DNA from: Myxocyprinus asiaticus
Lineage: Eukaryota; Chordata; Actinopteri; Cypriniformes; Catostomidae
DNA length: 64,000 nucleotides
Direction: 5' to 3'
Assembly (NCBI RefSeq): GCF_019703515.2
Contig: NC_059393.1
Span: 10,372,001-10,436,000 of the forward strand
Shown: one piece after another, positions 25,785 to 38,589 of the stretch
How the letters are laid out: each line of letters starts with the position of its first letter
Numbering within the stretch: the first letter of the stretch is position 1
The notes under the pieces: generated by a model
What the model was told of the DNA's origin: nothing
Seen by the model: only the letters and a program-made list of their open reading frames with translations
Databases searched by the model: none
Position numbers and translations under genes: made by a program

Positions 25785-25855
25785 TTTCATGTACAGCTGC
25801 TTTGAAACAATGCCTGTTGTGAAAAGCGCTATACAAATAAATTTGACTTCATTTA
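25785..25855 (+). repeat. LINE 3' tail fragment
   Basis: ACAGCTGCTTTGAAACAATG and AAGCGCTATACAAATAAATTT are the 3' terminus typical of the Rex/L2-like LINE family represented at 22727-24020. Orientation agrees, so this may be the displaced end of that copy. Confidence 0.6.
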
Positions 25856-26095
25856 CCACCAAGGGCAATTTTGAGATTCTAACAGACCTTAGAGTAGACA
25901 CCGTATTTAATTTGATGCAAATGATAAGAATGAATTGAAATCTTAAATTCCTGGGTCACATCTAAATTTCACAAGCCATGCTTTTCAGGTTTCTTTGTCC
26001 ACTGCAAATCTGAGGCAAGATGTATTTTTAATGTATCATCAACAGAACGATCAACACCTAGCTCACTCACAGCCTCATTCTAAAAGTTTTACCTC

Positions 26096-26289
26096 AAATT
26101 AAATATGGCGGAGTCTTATGGATTACCTTTATGCTGCTTTGTGATTTTTGAAGCTTCAAAGGTTTGGTCACCATTCTAGGCATTCTATGGACCAACAGAG
26201 CTGAAATATTCTAAAAATCTCCATTTGTGTTCTACAGAAGAAAGATATACACATCTAGGATGGCATGAGGGTGAGTTAATGATGAGACA
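26096..26289. mobile_element. fragment of TTAA MITE family (58621-type)
   Basis: GTCTTATGGATTACCTTTAT GCTGC, TTCTAAAAATCTCCATTTGT GTTCTACAG and GGCATGAGGGTGAGTTAATG ATGAGA match the right half of the intact element at 58621-59011. Confidence 0.7.
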
Positions 26290-26314
26290 ATGTCCATTCT
26301 ATTCCATTATTTAA

Positions 26315-26652
26315 AGGAATGTTCCAGGTTCAAAACAACCTCTATCAGCATAGCACATTTCAATCACCATAGAAAATACTTCAGACTTACTACAGTATGA
26401 ACTTACAATGAAAGTAAATGGGACCATGCATCTTGAGGATTTAAAGGCAGAAATTAGAAGTCTGTATTTACGCAAACACGTCTTGTGGCAACAATTTTAA
26501 AAATCTTTATTTTGACATTTACTTTGTGGCTTAATTTGCTTCCAATGTAAATGGAACGCCAACTTTTGCTTTATTCAAAAACTGAGGGACGAGATAAAAT
26601 TATTTAAAGCTTTCAAAAGAGTCTAATTTGTTTTGAACCCAGAATATTCCTT
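26315..26652. mobile_element. TTAA-flanked MITE
   Basis: Inverted ends AGGAATGTTCCAGGTTCAAA and TTTTGAACCCAGAATATTCC, bracketed by TTAA (26311-26314, 26653-26656), suggesting a piggyBac-type origin. It includes ACAATGAAAGTAAATGG (26405-26421), a variant of a motif shared with other MITEs here. Confidence 0.72.
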
Positions 26653-26656
26653 TTAA

Positions 26657-27464
26657 GGTCTAGTCTATGCAGTGCTTTTTGACGCCATCAAAATATTGTT
26701 CTAGTGGCTCCATCTTCTGAGGGAAAACAGCAGAGAGAGGGAGAGTTGCGCATCATTTCATAAGCTTTGCGAGCAGCAGTTTAAATTAATATGCCTGCGT
26801 GAAGCTTGGTCTGCAACTGAGTCTGCTAATGGCCTTAATAAATCTACCTCATCTATTAAAACCTGGTAACGAACGTGCATCTGGGAGACAACTGACAGTC
26901 TGCACACACAAATACACAAACTGGAGTGTCTATGATATGCTGGAACAGCAGGGAGGAGGAAGACATTCTCAATCACCTCCATCACAGTGAGAGACTAGCG
27001 GCAGCTGTTAGTGTGTTTAGCAGTGTAAATGCCACTAACACAGCGGGAGGGATGCTAAGGGATGATGTCATTAGTGCCCGGCAGAAAAACGTGTGAACAA
27101 TATAAATTAACGGACTTGATAATGACTTCCTCCAGTTCTTCCACTGAGAAAGAGTTTGCTTGACTGAGCTAGGAACTATGGGACTCCAATGATTTCGTAC
27201 CTTAAGTTGAAGCAGGTTTCTGAGATAACTTTAGCATTTCAAATAGCATACTACTATTTGAAACTTTTCCAGCTGCATACTGTGCAGCAAGTACTGCATG
27301 CTGCCTATCCCAAATAAGCATAATTATTTCCACAATAACTAGATGTCACTCGCTGCATTATACGTAACATAGTAGGAAGGTAGGGACTACAATGCAATGT
27401 ACTACTGTTTGAAACATTTACCACTGCATACCGCATATTCCTTCACATACTACTTCTGAAATGT
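26657..27464. other. crebbp intron 1, unassigned
   Basis: No exon seen. The part at 27230-27460, with repeated TACTACTRTTTGAAAC and TGCATAC words, is AT-rich transposon-like sequence that appears to continue at 28295-28400 beyond the inserted LINE. Confidence 0.45.
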
Positions 27465-28290
27465 AGTACATTTATATTTATTCATTTGGCAGATGCTTTT
27501 ATCCAAAACAACTTACAAAAGGAGGAAGAATACAACAAAGGATTCATCTTAAGGTTGAATCTTAAGTGTATGATCAAGTGTAGAGATGTGTCTATAGATG
27601 CTTTTTGAAGACAGAGAGGGAGTCTGCCTCACGGATGGAGCTGGGATGGTCGTTCCATCATCGAGGTACAGTGAAGCCGAAAGTCCAGGAAAGTGATTTG
27701 GTGCCTCTTTGTGTTGGTATGACAAGACACTTTCATTTGCATTCTGGTGGGAATGTAGCTCTGCAGGAATGACTGTAGGTAAGCTGGAGCAGACCTATTG
27801 ACTGTTCTGTATGCCAGCATCAGAGCCTTGAACTTGATACATGCAGCAACATGCAGTCAGTGTAGAGAGACAAGCAGGGGTGTAACATGCGCTCTCTTGG
27901 GTATGTTGAAGACTAGACGTTCTGCAGCATTCTGGATCATTTGCAGAGGCCTAATTGCGCATACAGGAAGGCTGGCTAAAAGAGCATTACAGTAGTCCAG
28001 TCTAGATATGACAAGCAACTGAACAAGGAGTTGTGTAGCATGTTCAGAGAGCAAGGGGCTTATTTTCTTTATGTTGCAGAGGGCTCTTTTTGAGATGTGG
28101 TTGGTGAAATTGAGTTGGTTGTGTATGGTTACCCCTAGATTTCTGACCGTTTTGGAAGGTGTTATTGTAGATGAACCTAGCTGAATGGTAATGTGCTCCA
28201 CAGCAGGGTTGGCTGGAAAGACGAGGAGCTCAGTCTTCCCTAGGTTGAGTTGCAGGTGTGTTCCTTCATCCAGTCAGAGAATCGAGCAGT
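27465..28290 (-). pseudogene. LINE 3' fragment, reverse transcriptase C-terminal part
   Basis: Minus-strand frames give TVRNLGVTIHNQLNFTNHIS, SRLDYCNALLASLPVCAIRP LQMIQNAAERLVFN, and after breaks LAYRTVNRSAPAYLQSFLQS YIPTR. These are the conserved C-terminal RT blocks of the CR1/L2 type. The 3' end (plus strand 27465-27520: ATTTGGCAGATGCTTTTATC CAAAACAACTTAC) is the tail shared with SINEs. 5' truncated. Confidence 0.82.
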
Positions 28291-28420
28291 CACCACAGGA
28301 AACATACAGTACATACAACACAGTATGTTGTACACTAGTATTCCATTTTGAACATCCTATGTTTTGGCAGTGCTGCCAATGAACAAGCAGTGTTTCCCAG
28401 GCCAGTACAATCCATGTATC

Positions 28421-30765
28421 ATTCGTTCTTTTCATATTCAATTAAGAATTAAAAATCGGAAAACCATTTCATTAATCATTTACAAAACCAATATTAAAAA
28501 ACAACTAACAACTTGTTTTTTGTACTTTCAATTTTATGCTCAAGTTAAAAATAGGAAATTGGAAAAATGGCCACGGGACACGTGGCCATTTTTGATTTTC
28601 CATCTAAAAAGAAACTAAATGACGTCAAAAATGAATTCACACATGTTTGTTGCCCTGAAACATACCTTTCTCCTGATTGGTCAATCTGCAGCATTGTCTG
28701 GTCCTCCTCAAGGCCGTGAGAAAAAATAACAGTTCACTGCTGTTAAATTGATCAGATGAATTTGTCTCAATTAATATTAAATTCTTTATCATATATTCTC
28801 CCAAATGTGCCATTTTTATTGCAACGGTGCTCTTCCTCAAACAGTATCGGGATATTTACGAATACAGAGAACAAACAGCGCTGGATACAGTGGAAATGTA
28901 CCTACAACTGACTGAAACAAAAGGCTGTCTTTTTGAGTGGAAACTTTGAGAAACTTCAGATAGTGCTGTGTCATGTGAACAAGGGCGGTTCAAACTGAAT
29001 GTGTTTTTGCATCCGCTCGCGCTGTTTTTCCAATCGCTTTCCATGTAAACATTCGCTAGATAGATTTCTTTTGACAACAGCGTCACGTTTCACTGTGTTT
29101 TTAACATTTCTCACGGGAGCGCTGCATTTTTAGACGCTGCATCGAGTTAAAAAGAACTTCTTCACCTAATAAAAATGCTTCTCGAGACACTTGCATTCTG
29201 CTCTTTTAGTAGTGGTGCGTTTCGCTTTTTTAGCACGAAAACGCGTCTGTCTGAGCGGTTACTGGAACAAATGCTTTAGCCAGTAGTTACACGAATGCTA
29301 CTCATACTCAAGAAAATAAAACAAATGCTTATCTCAAGTCACCAGGATTGAACACTTTGGTGTTTTTTGCAAAAAAACAAAAACAAATAAAATCTCCCAG
29401 AGGAGCATGCCCCCAGACCCTCCTAGATATAAGGTTTATTAGGCAGATTTCTGTGCGTACCCTCAGATTAAATCCTGCAGGTGCCCCTGCAAAACTTCCC
29501 TCACCTAGCTCGCCGCCTCCAACATATGCTGCTGTCTGTCAAGGAAAAAAATTATTACCAGCTAGATGCCAAAATCGAGGAAGAAAAAGATCTTGTGCTA
29601 AATAGTGCATAATAATACAAATAAATGTTATGCTAATATGCATCAGTGTTTACAGCATCATGAAGTGCAAAAAGAAGGTATAGAACAAAAAGAGTGAAAA
29701 AAGTCAGGGCACCGTTTCTGCCAATTATATACCCTGGCTATACTTGCACTGAATCTAAATGCAAACATTACGATAACTCTCAGTTATTTTAATATAATAC
29801 CTGTAAACTGATCTTCTTCAGTCAGGTTTATTGTCATTTTACATAATGCAGTGCGATGAACAAAATGAAATGTGGTTAAAGAAATATACAGTCTAACGGC
29901 TGCATCCAAGCAGACAGATAAAAATTATGGGCTGCATTCATGGCAGTGAATTATAACAACTACAATAGTAAATTACAAATAATACACTGGAAGATATTAA
30001 TACATTTAATATAAGACATTAAGTATATACATAACAGTGGATAGGACTATGATTTGAGGAGCCAAGCTCAGATCATTCCGACCATCCCCTATTTTTAAAT
30101 GGGAATATGAGTATCCTATTATACTGGGGCGTAGAATAGGAGGCTACTACGGGACAGTATTGTGTGCCTTATTATCAGACAGATCTGAAGGTGTAAATGC
30201 TGATTTTAAATTCATTGGTCGAGCTTTTGAGAGATGAGCATTCATGAATTTCATATGAAGTCGCTCACACCCAAGCGCCCTGTGAGTGCTCGCTCGCTCT
30301 CACGAAAGTAAGCCTATTTCTTTACAGTGTAGGTCTATGTTTCTATAGACTTGTGGATTTATGGTTATTTTCATTATTTTGGTAATATTAACTAAGACAC
30401 ATTCATCTGAACAATTTAACAGCAGTGAACTGCTATTTTGTCCTACTGCCTTGAGGAACAGACAACGCTGCAGGTTGACCAATCAGGAAAAAAAGGGGCG
30501 TTTCAGGGCCACCCACATGTGCGAATTAATTTTTCCAATTAACTGTTTCTTTTATGATGGAAAATCTAATTATCAAAATGAACAGTGTCCCGTGGCCATT
30601 TTTCCAATTTCCTATTTTTAACTTGAGCATAAAATCGAAAGTACGAAAAGCAAGTTGTTATTTGTCTTTTAATGTTGGTTTTGTTAATAATTAATGAAAT
30701 AAGCATTTTTAGTTTTTCTGATTTTTAATTCTTAATTGAATATGAAAAGAACGAATAATACACAT
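28421..30765. mobile_element. 2.3-kb foldback DNA transposon
   Basis: Imperfect inverted arms of several hundred bases. ATCATTCGTTCTTTTCATAT TCAATTAAGAATTAAAAATC on the left mirrors GATTTTTAATTCTTAATTGA ATATGAAAAGAACGAATAAT on the right. GGAAAAATGGCCACGGGACA mirrors TGTCCCGTGGCCATTTTTCC, and TTAACAGCAGTGAACTG is mirrored too. The interior (about 28900-30300) has no transposase; it holds another repeat fragment near 29400. Confidence 0.78.
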
Positions 30766-31845
30766 ATTCAGCACTGTGCAGTCTCTCCATTGCTCTCATT
30801 GAGATTCAGCATGGGTAGCACTGAGGTCCCTCAAGTCCAAAAGTAAACACAGACACGCACTGCCAGACACAGTAAGTGCTAAACATGAGGCGGGCAAGGG
30901 TAGAAATCATCCCTCCTCTTTTCTTCTCCCTTATGGTGTGGCTCCTTTCTTAATGACCCACATCACGGTGCCAGACTCATGCACATGCTCACTTAAAACA
31001 TTCAGCTGTCTAGTACTGAAGCCCAAACTCCCGCCCCCTCCATGATTGGAATGGAGCCAAAATACAAATAATGTTTTCTAAAATTACGAAATGGTAACCT
31101 AATAGTATTACACCTATGCAATCAACTAGATTCTCTGGGACAGAAATGTAAACTGCGCTTGGTAGGGGAGGTTATTTTATGATATATGTATGCACGGTAG
31201 TCAAATAAAGGAAATCATCCATCGCCATAATTTACAGCAAGGTTTGTTACTGCCCAACAATGCAAGAACACATGGTAAGTGTGTTCAAGGGACAATGATT
31301 AGAATTTGTGCCTGCATACTTGCGTAAAGTATGTTCAAGCTTAAGAGAGGAAACAGAGAATGAGTGAGTTTGAATGAGTGAGGATTTAAAGAAATGGCGA
31401 ATATATCCCTTTAATTCCTTCTCGGGTGAAGGAGTGTTTGCTCACAAAAGACTGCAAGCATGTGCTGTCCAATCAGCAGAACGGGTTCAGGTTTCATAAG
31501 GCTGTTAAGGCCAGACCTGCTGCTGATAGAAGCAGAGAGAAGTGGAGGGAGAGACATGGTGAACATTTGGCTCTGCAGTGGAAGTCTAATACTGGGCTAG
31601 TGTGGTCAAATGGCAAACCATTAAAAGTCTTTCAATGGGCTGAATCCCATCTTTTAAAAGTGACATGTTTCCTTCTTTCATTCCAGTTCACCAACACTGC
31701 ATTCTCTCCTATATTATTCCCTGCTTCGATTTGGTTAGCAAAGGGTTTCAATAACAAACTTTACAAGAATTTTGCTTCCCAATTCATACCTGATCTTGCA
31801 ATAACCCCAAACTCAGCTAAATCAACTTACGGCTAATATTTTTAT
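30766..31845. other. crebbp intron 1, unassigned
   Basis: No exon, RNA gene or repeat family recognised. A frame at 31426-31836 has no motif. Confidence 0.5.
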
Positions 31846-34700
31846 TAGTGCCCTACTGATATTATCGGCCGATATTAGCCTTTCACCGATAAATCGGTAT
31901 CTGCGTATATTTTACTGATATGCGCCGATATGAAAAACTTTTTTTCAGAACATACAATGCAGAAAACAATGCTTTAGAGTTGGTGTCATAGCGTAGTTTG
32001 TCCAGCAGAGCACGCTCCGACTCCATTGTTTACACAGCTGAGCTGAGCTCTGCAGACAGGGTGGAGTTAAACGGTGTCTCGGTAGGTTAACTAGTTTGTG
32101 AAATACATACTCGAAACTTAATCAAAAATGACCCCATCATTTTCCCTTCTCAGTATAACTAATATAACATTAACCTTGTCCCTGACAACCATGTCACTCA
32201 TGTCTGTTTGCTGTTAGCCAGCTATAGATTGTCAGTGCAGTAAGTAATGTAGCAGATTGAAAGGTAAACATCAGAGCATCTTTTTGCAGCTCAACAGACA
32301 ACAGTGCGGTGGTGGATTGTGTCTGATGAGTGTTGATTTCATGCTATGTTGTTACATAGTTGGTGAGACACAATGCTGGAAAGTAAAATAAACAACGTCC
32401 GTCTTTTACTCTCCGTGACAACGAGCTTATAGCTAACTAGCTAATCACATAGCTACTTTCAGTAACTACATTTCCATCCAATGATTTTTTGCGAAAAAGT
32501 TTTAGCGCATCAAAATAAAGATGATGGAAATGCAAATTATTAAATTAAATTAAATTAAGTGTCGACATAATATTTTTCCCTTTAACTCTAGTGCATAAAC
32601 TATGTTGATACATCAAATGTCGCGAAAAACTGGTTTGGAAACACTTTTTGTTGAGAAAATTGGCATTAACGCAAAGATGTAGTCACATGACAGAATTTAC
32701 GCCAGTCGTTAGCCTGTGTTAATCATGATGACAAGGCATAGGATCCTTGAAAGCCAATTTATTGTACGTGATTATGGATTGATCTTAACGGCATAAAGAT
32801 CTGATGCTGCAAACATGACACTTCCAGGAGTGCCAACACAAATATCTCATATCATGCACATCGACAAGTGCACGGAGAACAAATGAATGGCCACTGTTTG
32901 CGATTAATTTAATCGCGGTAGACATCCGTTTATTTATTAAAGTTGCTTTTTCACGCCATTCAAAATTATAGATGGCAGTCACGGAATTAGCCCACAATAC
33001 AAAAAACATATCATTTCTGTGCACAAAGATGTTTTAAAAATAAATACACAATACTAGCAGAAAAGTTTCAGTGTGCTTTTTTGAAACAATAACAGCCCAA
33101 TTCTATAAAATTATTGTTTAGCTTACTTTTGAAAAAATGCTGGCAAAATTCCCTGTATTAAATTAAATAAATTACCAAACGAAAAACGCATTAAATTTAA
33201 AAAATAATTACCAAACGAAAAAAATTATATTTTTAGACCTATATATGCCTTTTCTTTACATAAACTTAAATTAGCTTTACCCTGTTCTGTAGACGAATAA
33301 AGTCAGCTGAATGACATTTTATTCACTTCAAGACTATAAACTATCAGAACTATTTGTCCAATGCGGAGTTCACTTTCAGAAAACTATCTTTTGAACATTT
33401 TAAAACGTTTAAATATTTGAAATCTAACCCTCTTTTCCTCGGATCGCATTTGCTGAGCTTCTTCAGAAAATGTAAATTGCATTGACGCTAAAATGAATTT
33501 TCGATGACAATCAAGTTCAGTTGGTCATTAAAAGTTGTGGGACAAATATGCGGGACATAATGCAGTTGTGATGGTGATGCTTTAGTTTAGATGATTGTTC
33601 AATATAGCCTATTGAATATCAGGAATGTATCATATATGTAAACCCTGATATTACACCGCATCAGTTTTTCTTTAATAGCTGTGCACACAGCATATACACA
33701 TCGTCCTTATACTAAGACTGAAAATTCCCCCACTACTTGGTGCAGGTTCCCAGCTTGAACAGGGCCATGACGATTCGCTTTCGGGTCGGAACCGGTGGCA
33801 ATCTGCGGTAGGCGCAACATCAGGACCAATATTACAGTCCTATCAGAAGGGCAACTGCTCCCTTTTGATTGCAATTCCTCATCTTCTGATTGCATTTATT
33901 TGTGAAATTAAAATGACAGTTAGCTGGTTAATTTCAATGAATTGACTCAATACTCTTAAAAATTAGGGGCATCTGGGAGGTGAATTAGCGATAAACACAC
34001 ATTTCCGTATGGAAACGGCTTAAGGGCAGATTTCTTTTGCGATAAACCAAAACTTATGCGACAAAGTGTTTTTTATTATGCGGCAGAAGACGGCAAATTT
34101 CTCAAAAACAATTTTACGCATTTTCGCTTTGTCGATAACAAAATAGCGCGAAAAGTGGATGGAAACTAGGCTATTGTTGTCAGCTGAGTGGAAGCTAATG
34201 AGTAAACATGTATTCACCAAACTGTTTTGTTCAGGATTCACAGTTTAGTACCCCCTTCAACCGAACAGTTCCAGTCGTTGCATTTACAAAATGTAATATT
34301 TAAAAGTCTGGTTTTCCTCCTGAACTTGTATAGCAGAATACGGTGTAACACCGCTGCTTATCTGTTTATCTCTTGACTCGGCAGTATTAATATAGTCAGC
34401 ATTTGACTGATACTAAACAGTACTGATGTTTATTTAGCTATTTATTGTATTTTTATTTATTCTTTATTTTCTCAGTGTTCATTTCTAGAATTTGTTGACA
34501 ATGTATAATAATAATGTCAAATATTCTTTGATAAAAATATTTAAGCAGCCTTCCGAGTACCTTTGCATAGTCATATCAGTGCAAAATTGGTGAAAAATCC
34601 ACATAGAAAAGGTCTGTTTTCATTCCAGCTCAAAAATTAAATATATCAGCCACCATATCGGTAATCGGTATCGGTCTCAAAAATCCCAGGTCGGGCTCTA
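31846..34700. mobile_element. hAT-like transposon with nested element
   Basis: Ends TAGTGCCCTACTGATATTAT and ATCCCAGGTCGGGCTCTA, with CGGCCGAT/ATCGGTATCGGT repeats inside both. Flanked by an 8-bp duplication with one mismatch: ATTTTTAT (31838-31845) and ATTTTTAG (34701-34708). About 2.85 kb, of which about 1.7 kb is a later insertion. No transposase frame. Confidence 0.78.
32465..34170. mobile_element. nested DNA transposon (TTTCCATCCA ends)
   Basis: ACATTTCCATCCAATGATTT TTTGCGAAAAA at the left is mirrored by GCGCGAAAAGTGGATGGAAAC at the right; TTTAGCGCATCA and AAATAGCGCG are inner matches. Target duplication not clear. No coding domain recognised inside. Confidence 0.65.
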
Positions 34701-34708
34701 ATTTTTAG

Positions 34709-35888
34709 TGGCACTGCTTTAAAGGTGATGAATTTAGAGACACAACTTCTCGAAGAGGGTTTTAGCATACTGTACCATTGCATGCAAATAGTCTAACAGC
34801 AACTGTTAGTAAGGTAAAATCTTGCCTACTAAATTAATCCCTTTAACAGCATCACTGCTACATCATAGCAACACTATTAACATTGCAGGCCTATATCAAG
34901 ACTACAAGTCACTGTTGGACTTCAAATCGTCTACTATGTGCAATATTCAAGTTTTTATGCATAATTTGTACAATTAAATTTTTGTGCAATAAAATGGAGC
35001 TGATGTCTACTTCAGACTTTCTAAGATTATGTAGGTCCTCGCAAAAGCTGTGAGGAATGTTGAAGAAGCAGTAAACAGCCTGAATTCAACCGCTTGTAAT
35101 GGCTGAGTGTGAGATCAATCAAGCTGGTAAGAGATTTCACTACCAACACTTTATATTTTACTTCATCTGGTGGAAATATAACAAAACTTCTTTGTAGACT
35201 TACAGAGTCACCAAAGAAACAGGAAAATTTAGGTGTATTACTACCCCTATCACATTTGGTGTGGCTGGTTTATGGCTGCTTTTTCTCTTCAGAACATTGA
35301 TTTCATTTGGTCTGACTGGCCTGTGATGTGCTCTCATTACAGAGTTAATCCAGCAGGTCTGTGCTCTGATTTAAAACGGCACTAAATTACCCCACACAAT
35401 GGGGCAGTCTGCCTGCCGTGTCAGAATTACTCTAGTGGAATATCTACAGTCTTGACTTCTGCCCTCTTCCTTCTGCCGCAGGCTTTTGGCTTTGTTGACA
35501 CACGTCTGGAAGGGTGACGGGTTTTAGAGGGCTTTCATTTTAGAGAAAAACACACACGCACTCCTGGTCCACCTGTCACCCGGAAAGGGTCTCCCTCACA
35601 CCTCATTCATCGATTTCAGTGGTTTAGAGGGAAAGAGATACATAAGGGCGTTTTCACACCTGTTTAATGGGTTCCAAAAAATAACTGTGAATGAAAAGTG
35701 AACTGATATCTTTCAACTAAATTGAACAAAAAAAGAGATTTGGATCCTTTCAAGTCCAGATACATGTTTATTTTATTTTTTTGCAACAACAAATAAACTG
35801 CCTTCTTTTCTACTGAACACTTAGACTGGAATTACTGTTAATTTTGCTGCAGCATTATCCAGTAGACTAGTTAACAAACAAGTTTTTC
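34709..35888. other. crebbp intron 1, unassigned
   Basis: No exon seen. GGCGTTTTCACACCTG near 35648 is a transposon-like end whose partner may lie near 36810-36990. Confidence 0.45.
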
Positions 35889-35892
35889 TTAA

Positions 35893-36432
35893 AGAGCACC
35901 TATTATGGTTTTTCAAATATTACCTTTCATGTAGTGTGATACATAGCTGTTTGTGAATGTAAAAAAGTCTGCAAAGTTTCAAAAATCAAAGTGCACGACA
36001 AATGGAGTTATTGATTCCCAAAAGAAAGAACCGATTCTGAACACCTGAAACGAGTCGTTAGTAATTCCAGACTTACTTCCTGTACTAACCTACGTAATTT
36101 GGTAACAAAAAGCCCGCCTCTGGTCTTCATTGGCTGCTCGCGAACAGCTTTGACCCGTCCTCAAACACTAAACTAAGCGGTAGACCAATCACAACAGACT
36201 GGGACATCTGACCAATCAGAGCAGGGTAGGCTCTCTGAAAGGAGGAGTTTAGAATGAATCCTTTAGAACGGATCATTGACCGAGTCGTTTTTGACACTGG
36301 AAAAAAAAAAAAAAAGGTAATTCTGCAATTTAAATTATGAGCAAATTAAAGTGTTTTTTGACCTTGGATGCATGTAAATCGATTGTATGAGACCTTTAAA
36401 ACAAAATAAGGCACGTTTAAAAACCATACTCT
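35893..36432. mobile_element. TTAA-flanked MITE, 540 bp
   Basis: Begins AGAGCACCTATTATGGTTTT and ends AAAACCATACTCT (inverted), bracketed by TTAA (35889-35892, 36433-36436). The interior is GC-richer and carries CCAATCA/ATTGGC boxes near 36130-36215 and an A16 run near 36300. Confidence 0.7.
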
Positions 36433-36559
36433 TTAATAAGCTATACATTTATATTGAAATAATGTGTAGTCAGAGGTTTGTGTTTCTTTACATACAAAAG
36501 AGTACCCCCAATTAGTTCCACACAATGAGGTATAAACATTCTAAACTGATTATGCAAAA

Positions 36560-37277
36560 AAACAACACTGGTGTCAGATCGGTATCGGCCGATACTGAGA
36601 TTTCAGATATTGGAATAGAAAAAGTCGGTGCATCCCTAACGTATACCTTAAGAAATATATGACAATTTGTATGACAATTGCTTCTCATAATAATCACAAT
36701 TATTTATGAAAACTTATTGTCTGCCAAATTTCATAATTGTGACAGCCCTAGCTGCAATGGGGTCTGAGTTCTTAAGGAGCTGTGATGTGAACAACAAGGG
36801 GTCTGAGACCACATTAATGTGAAAAGGACCAAAAAAGAAACTGGGTCCTCTTTTAAGTCCACTTACATTGTGAACACCAAAAGCACTGAGGTCATTTGCG
36901 GTTGGTTCACTTTCCGGTTCACTTTAACCGAACTGGGTTTGGTTCATTTAAAATGTACTTTACTGAAACCACCCAAAGAACCCCGTAACAGTGTCAGAAT
37001 GGATCTTTGAGCTGTAAACGGAACCAACTTGGGAATCAATTTTCAAATCTGAATCAAATCTGCAAAACATTAACCAGTTTTTTTGTAACGAGGCTCAACC
37101 GGAATCTGCACACTTTTTCTGCATTTTCTATGCTAATTGTGGTCGCAAATCTGCAGTTTTTTGGATTGAACTGGTATATGGTAAAACAAAGCTGAGAGTA
37201 CTAAACTGTTATTGGTCAACGGATTATCAAATTTCCCAAAGCATTTCCCAAAGAAACGAACACGGCTGGGGGTGGAT
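36560..37277. repeat. fragments of hAT-like and copy-A-like repeats
   Basis: GATCGGTATCGGCCGATACT GAGATTTCAGATATT with GTCGGTGCATCCCTAA (36576-36639) is a solitary transposon end. CATAATTGTGACAGCCCTA (36732-36751) is the inverted form of the start of the 37278 repeat. The rest is unassigned. Confidence 0.5.
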
Positions 37278-37970
37278 ATAGGGCTGTCCTGATTATGACA
37301 TTTGGCTGACGATTAATTGTCAAACAAATAATTGAGATTATGACGATCAATTGTCTCTTTCAGGGCTTTCACGATTAATTGTAATATAAATTGTCATATT
37401 TCAAATTTAACTTCAAAAATATATATAAAATAATAAATACGGATATATGATTTCCTTTTAAGGCTTTAAAAACGTATGAATGACATGAAAATAATTCTGC
37501 ACATGACATGAAAGAAATATTTCTAAATACTTAAAATATGTCTCTTTTTGGTCCACTTTAGTTTTGGTCAGTTTTACATTTATACTGTTGTTTTGGAACT
37601 CCTGTATTTCATATATATATTTTTTATAAAAATATATATATTTATTATATTTATATAATATTATATTTTGCAATAGTAAAATATTTGTCCTTTCATATGT
37701 TATTTTAATGCTCTTTGACTAAACCCACAAGCCCTTACTTCTCTTGAAGCAAAACCTTTGATATTTCGTTCCATTATTTTATCACTCCAAAGAAATAAGT
37801 GTCATTAAACTGCGTATATGAACTCACAATGACCAGAAAATGTTGCCAGTACACAATCATTTAAAGTGAAGCCGGAGCACTTTGTGTTCACTATCAAAGT
37901 TTATATTTTATATTATAGTTTGACATGAGCCTCTGCAAACAGCGCGCACATCAGAGCAACCTCCGCTAAT
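37278..37970 (+). repeat. old interspersed repeat, copy B (uninterrupted)
   Basis: Starts AGGGCTGTCCTGATTATGAC and aligns in order with the split copy A (537-5700), including AATTGTCAAACAAATAATTG, GATTTCCTTTTAAGGCTTTA and AATGCTCTTTGACTAAACCC. It shows the sequence before the hAT and LINE insertions. Confidence 0.7.
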
Positions 37971-38585
37971 GCACCTGAATGGATCTGTAGATGGATATGC
38001 TCTGCCTGTGTTTCATGTGGGTCAACTTGATGACATCACTGTTCTGCAAGCATTGTGTATAGTTAAAAATGGCAAGTGGAGAAAACGAAACGCTGATGGA
38101 GAAGCCCCCTGCATTTCTCCTTTCTGGGAACATTTTCTTTTTGCAGTCAATTACAACAGCAATGGTCAAAATATGTTTATAAAACAGGCACTGTTTGCAG
38201 ACATCGTTCGACACGAGTGCTGGTAATACATGTCAATAATGCGTGTGAGGGTTTATTTAAAACGTGCACGCAAGTTCTTCCTGTTTCTTCGCACGGCTGT
38301 AATCTATCGCAGCGTCAATAATGTGCTTTGATTAATGGCATTAAGATGCCGTTATAGTAATACATTGATACATGATTAATTTTTTACGCCGACATCACCC
38401 AGGGAAAGAGCCGCAGTTGAGCCGAAACTGCACACACTCCCTTCAATTTTTAAGCAGGCACTCAGTGCTAATTCAAATAGACATGAAACAATAACTAAAG
38501 TGCTTCGGGTGTTTGTGGGATTTCCACGTATGATTAAAATACTTGAGCAGCATTATCACAACATCCTTTCTCGTATGCATTTTAA
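37971..38585. other. crebbp intron 1, unassigned
   Basis: Unique-looking sequence. Overlapping frames at 37966-38226 on both strands have no recognised motif. Confidence 0.5.
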
Positions 38586-38589
38586 TAGC

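Noticed and set aside
31426..31836. 136-codon ORF in intron 1
   Set aside because: No domain, biased or repeated composition or splice support; length is compatible with chance.
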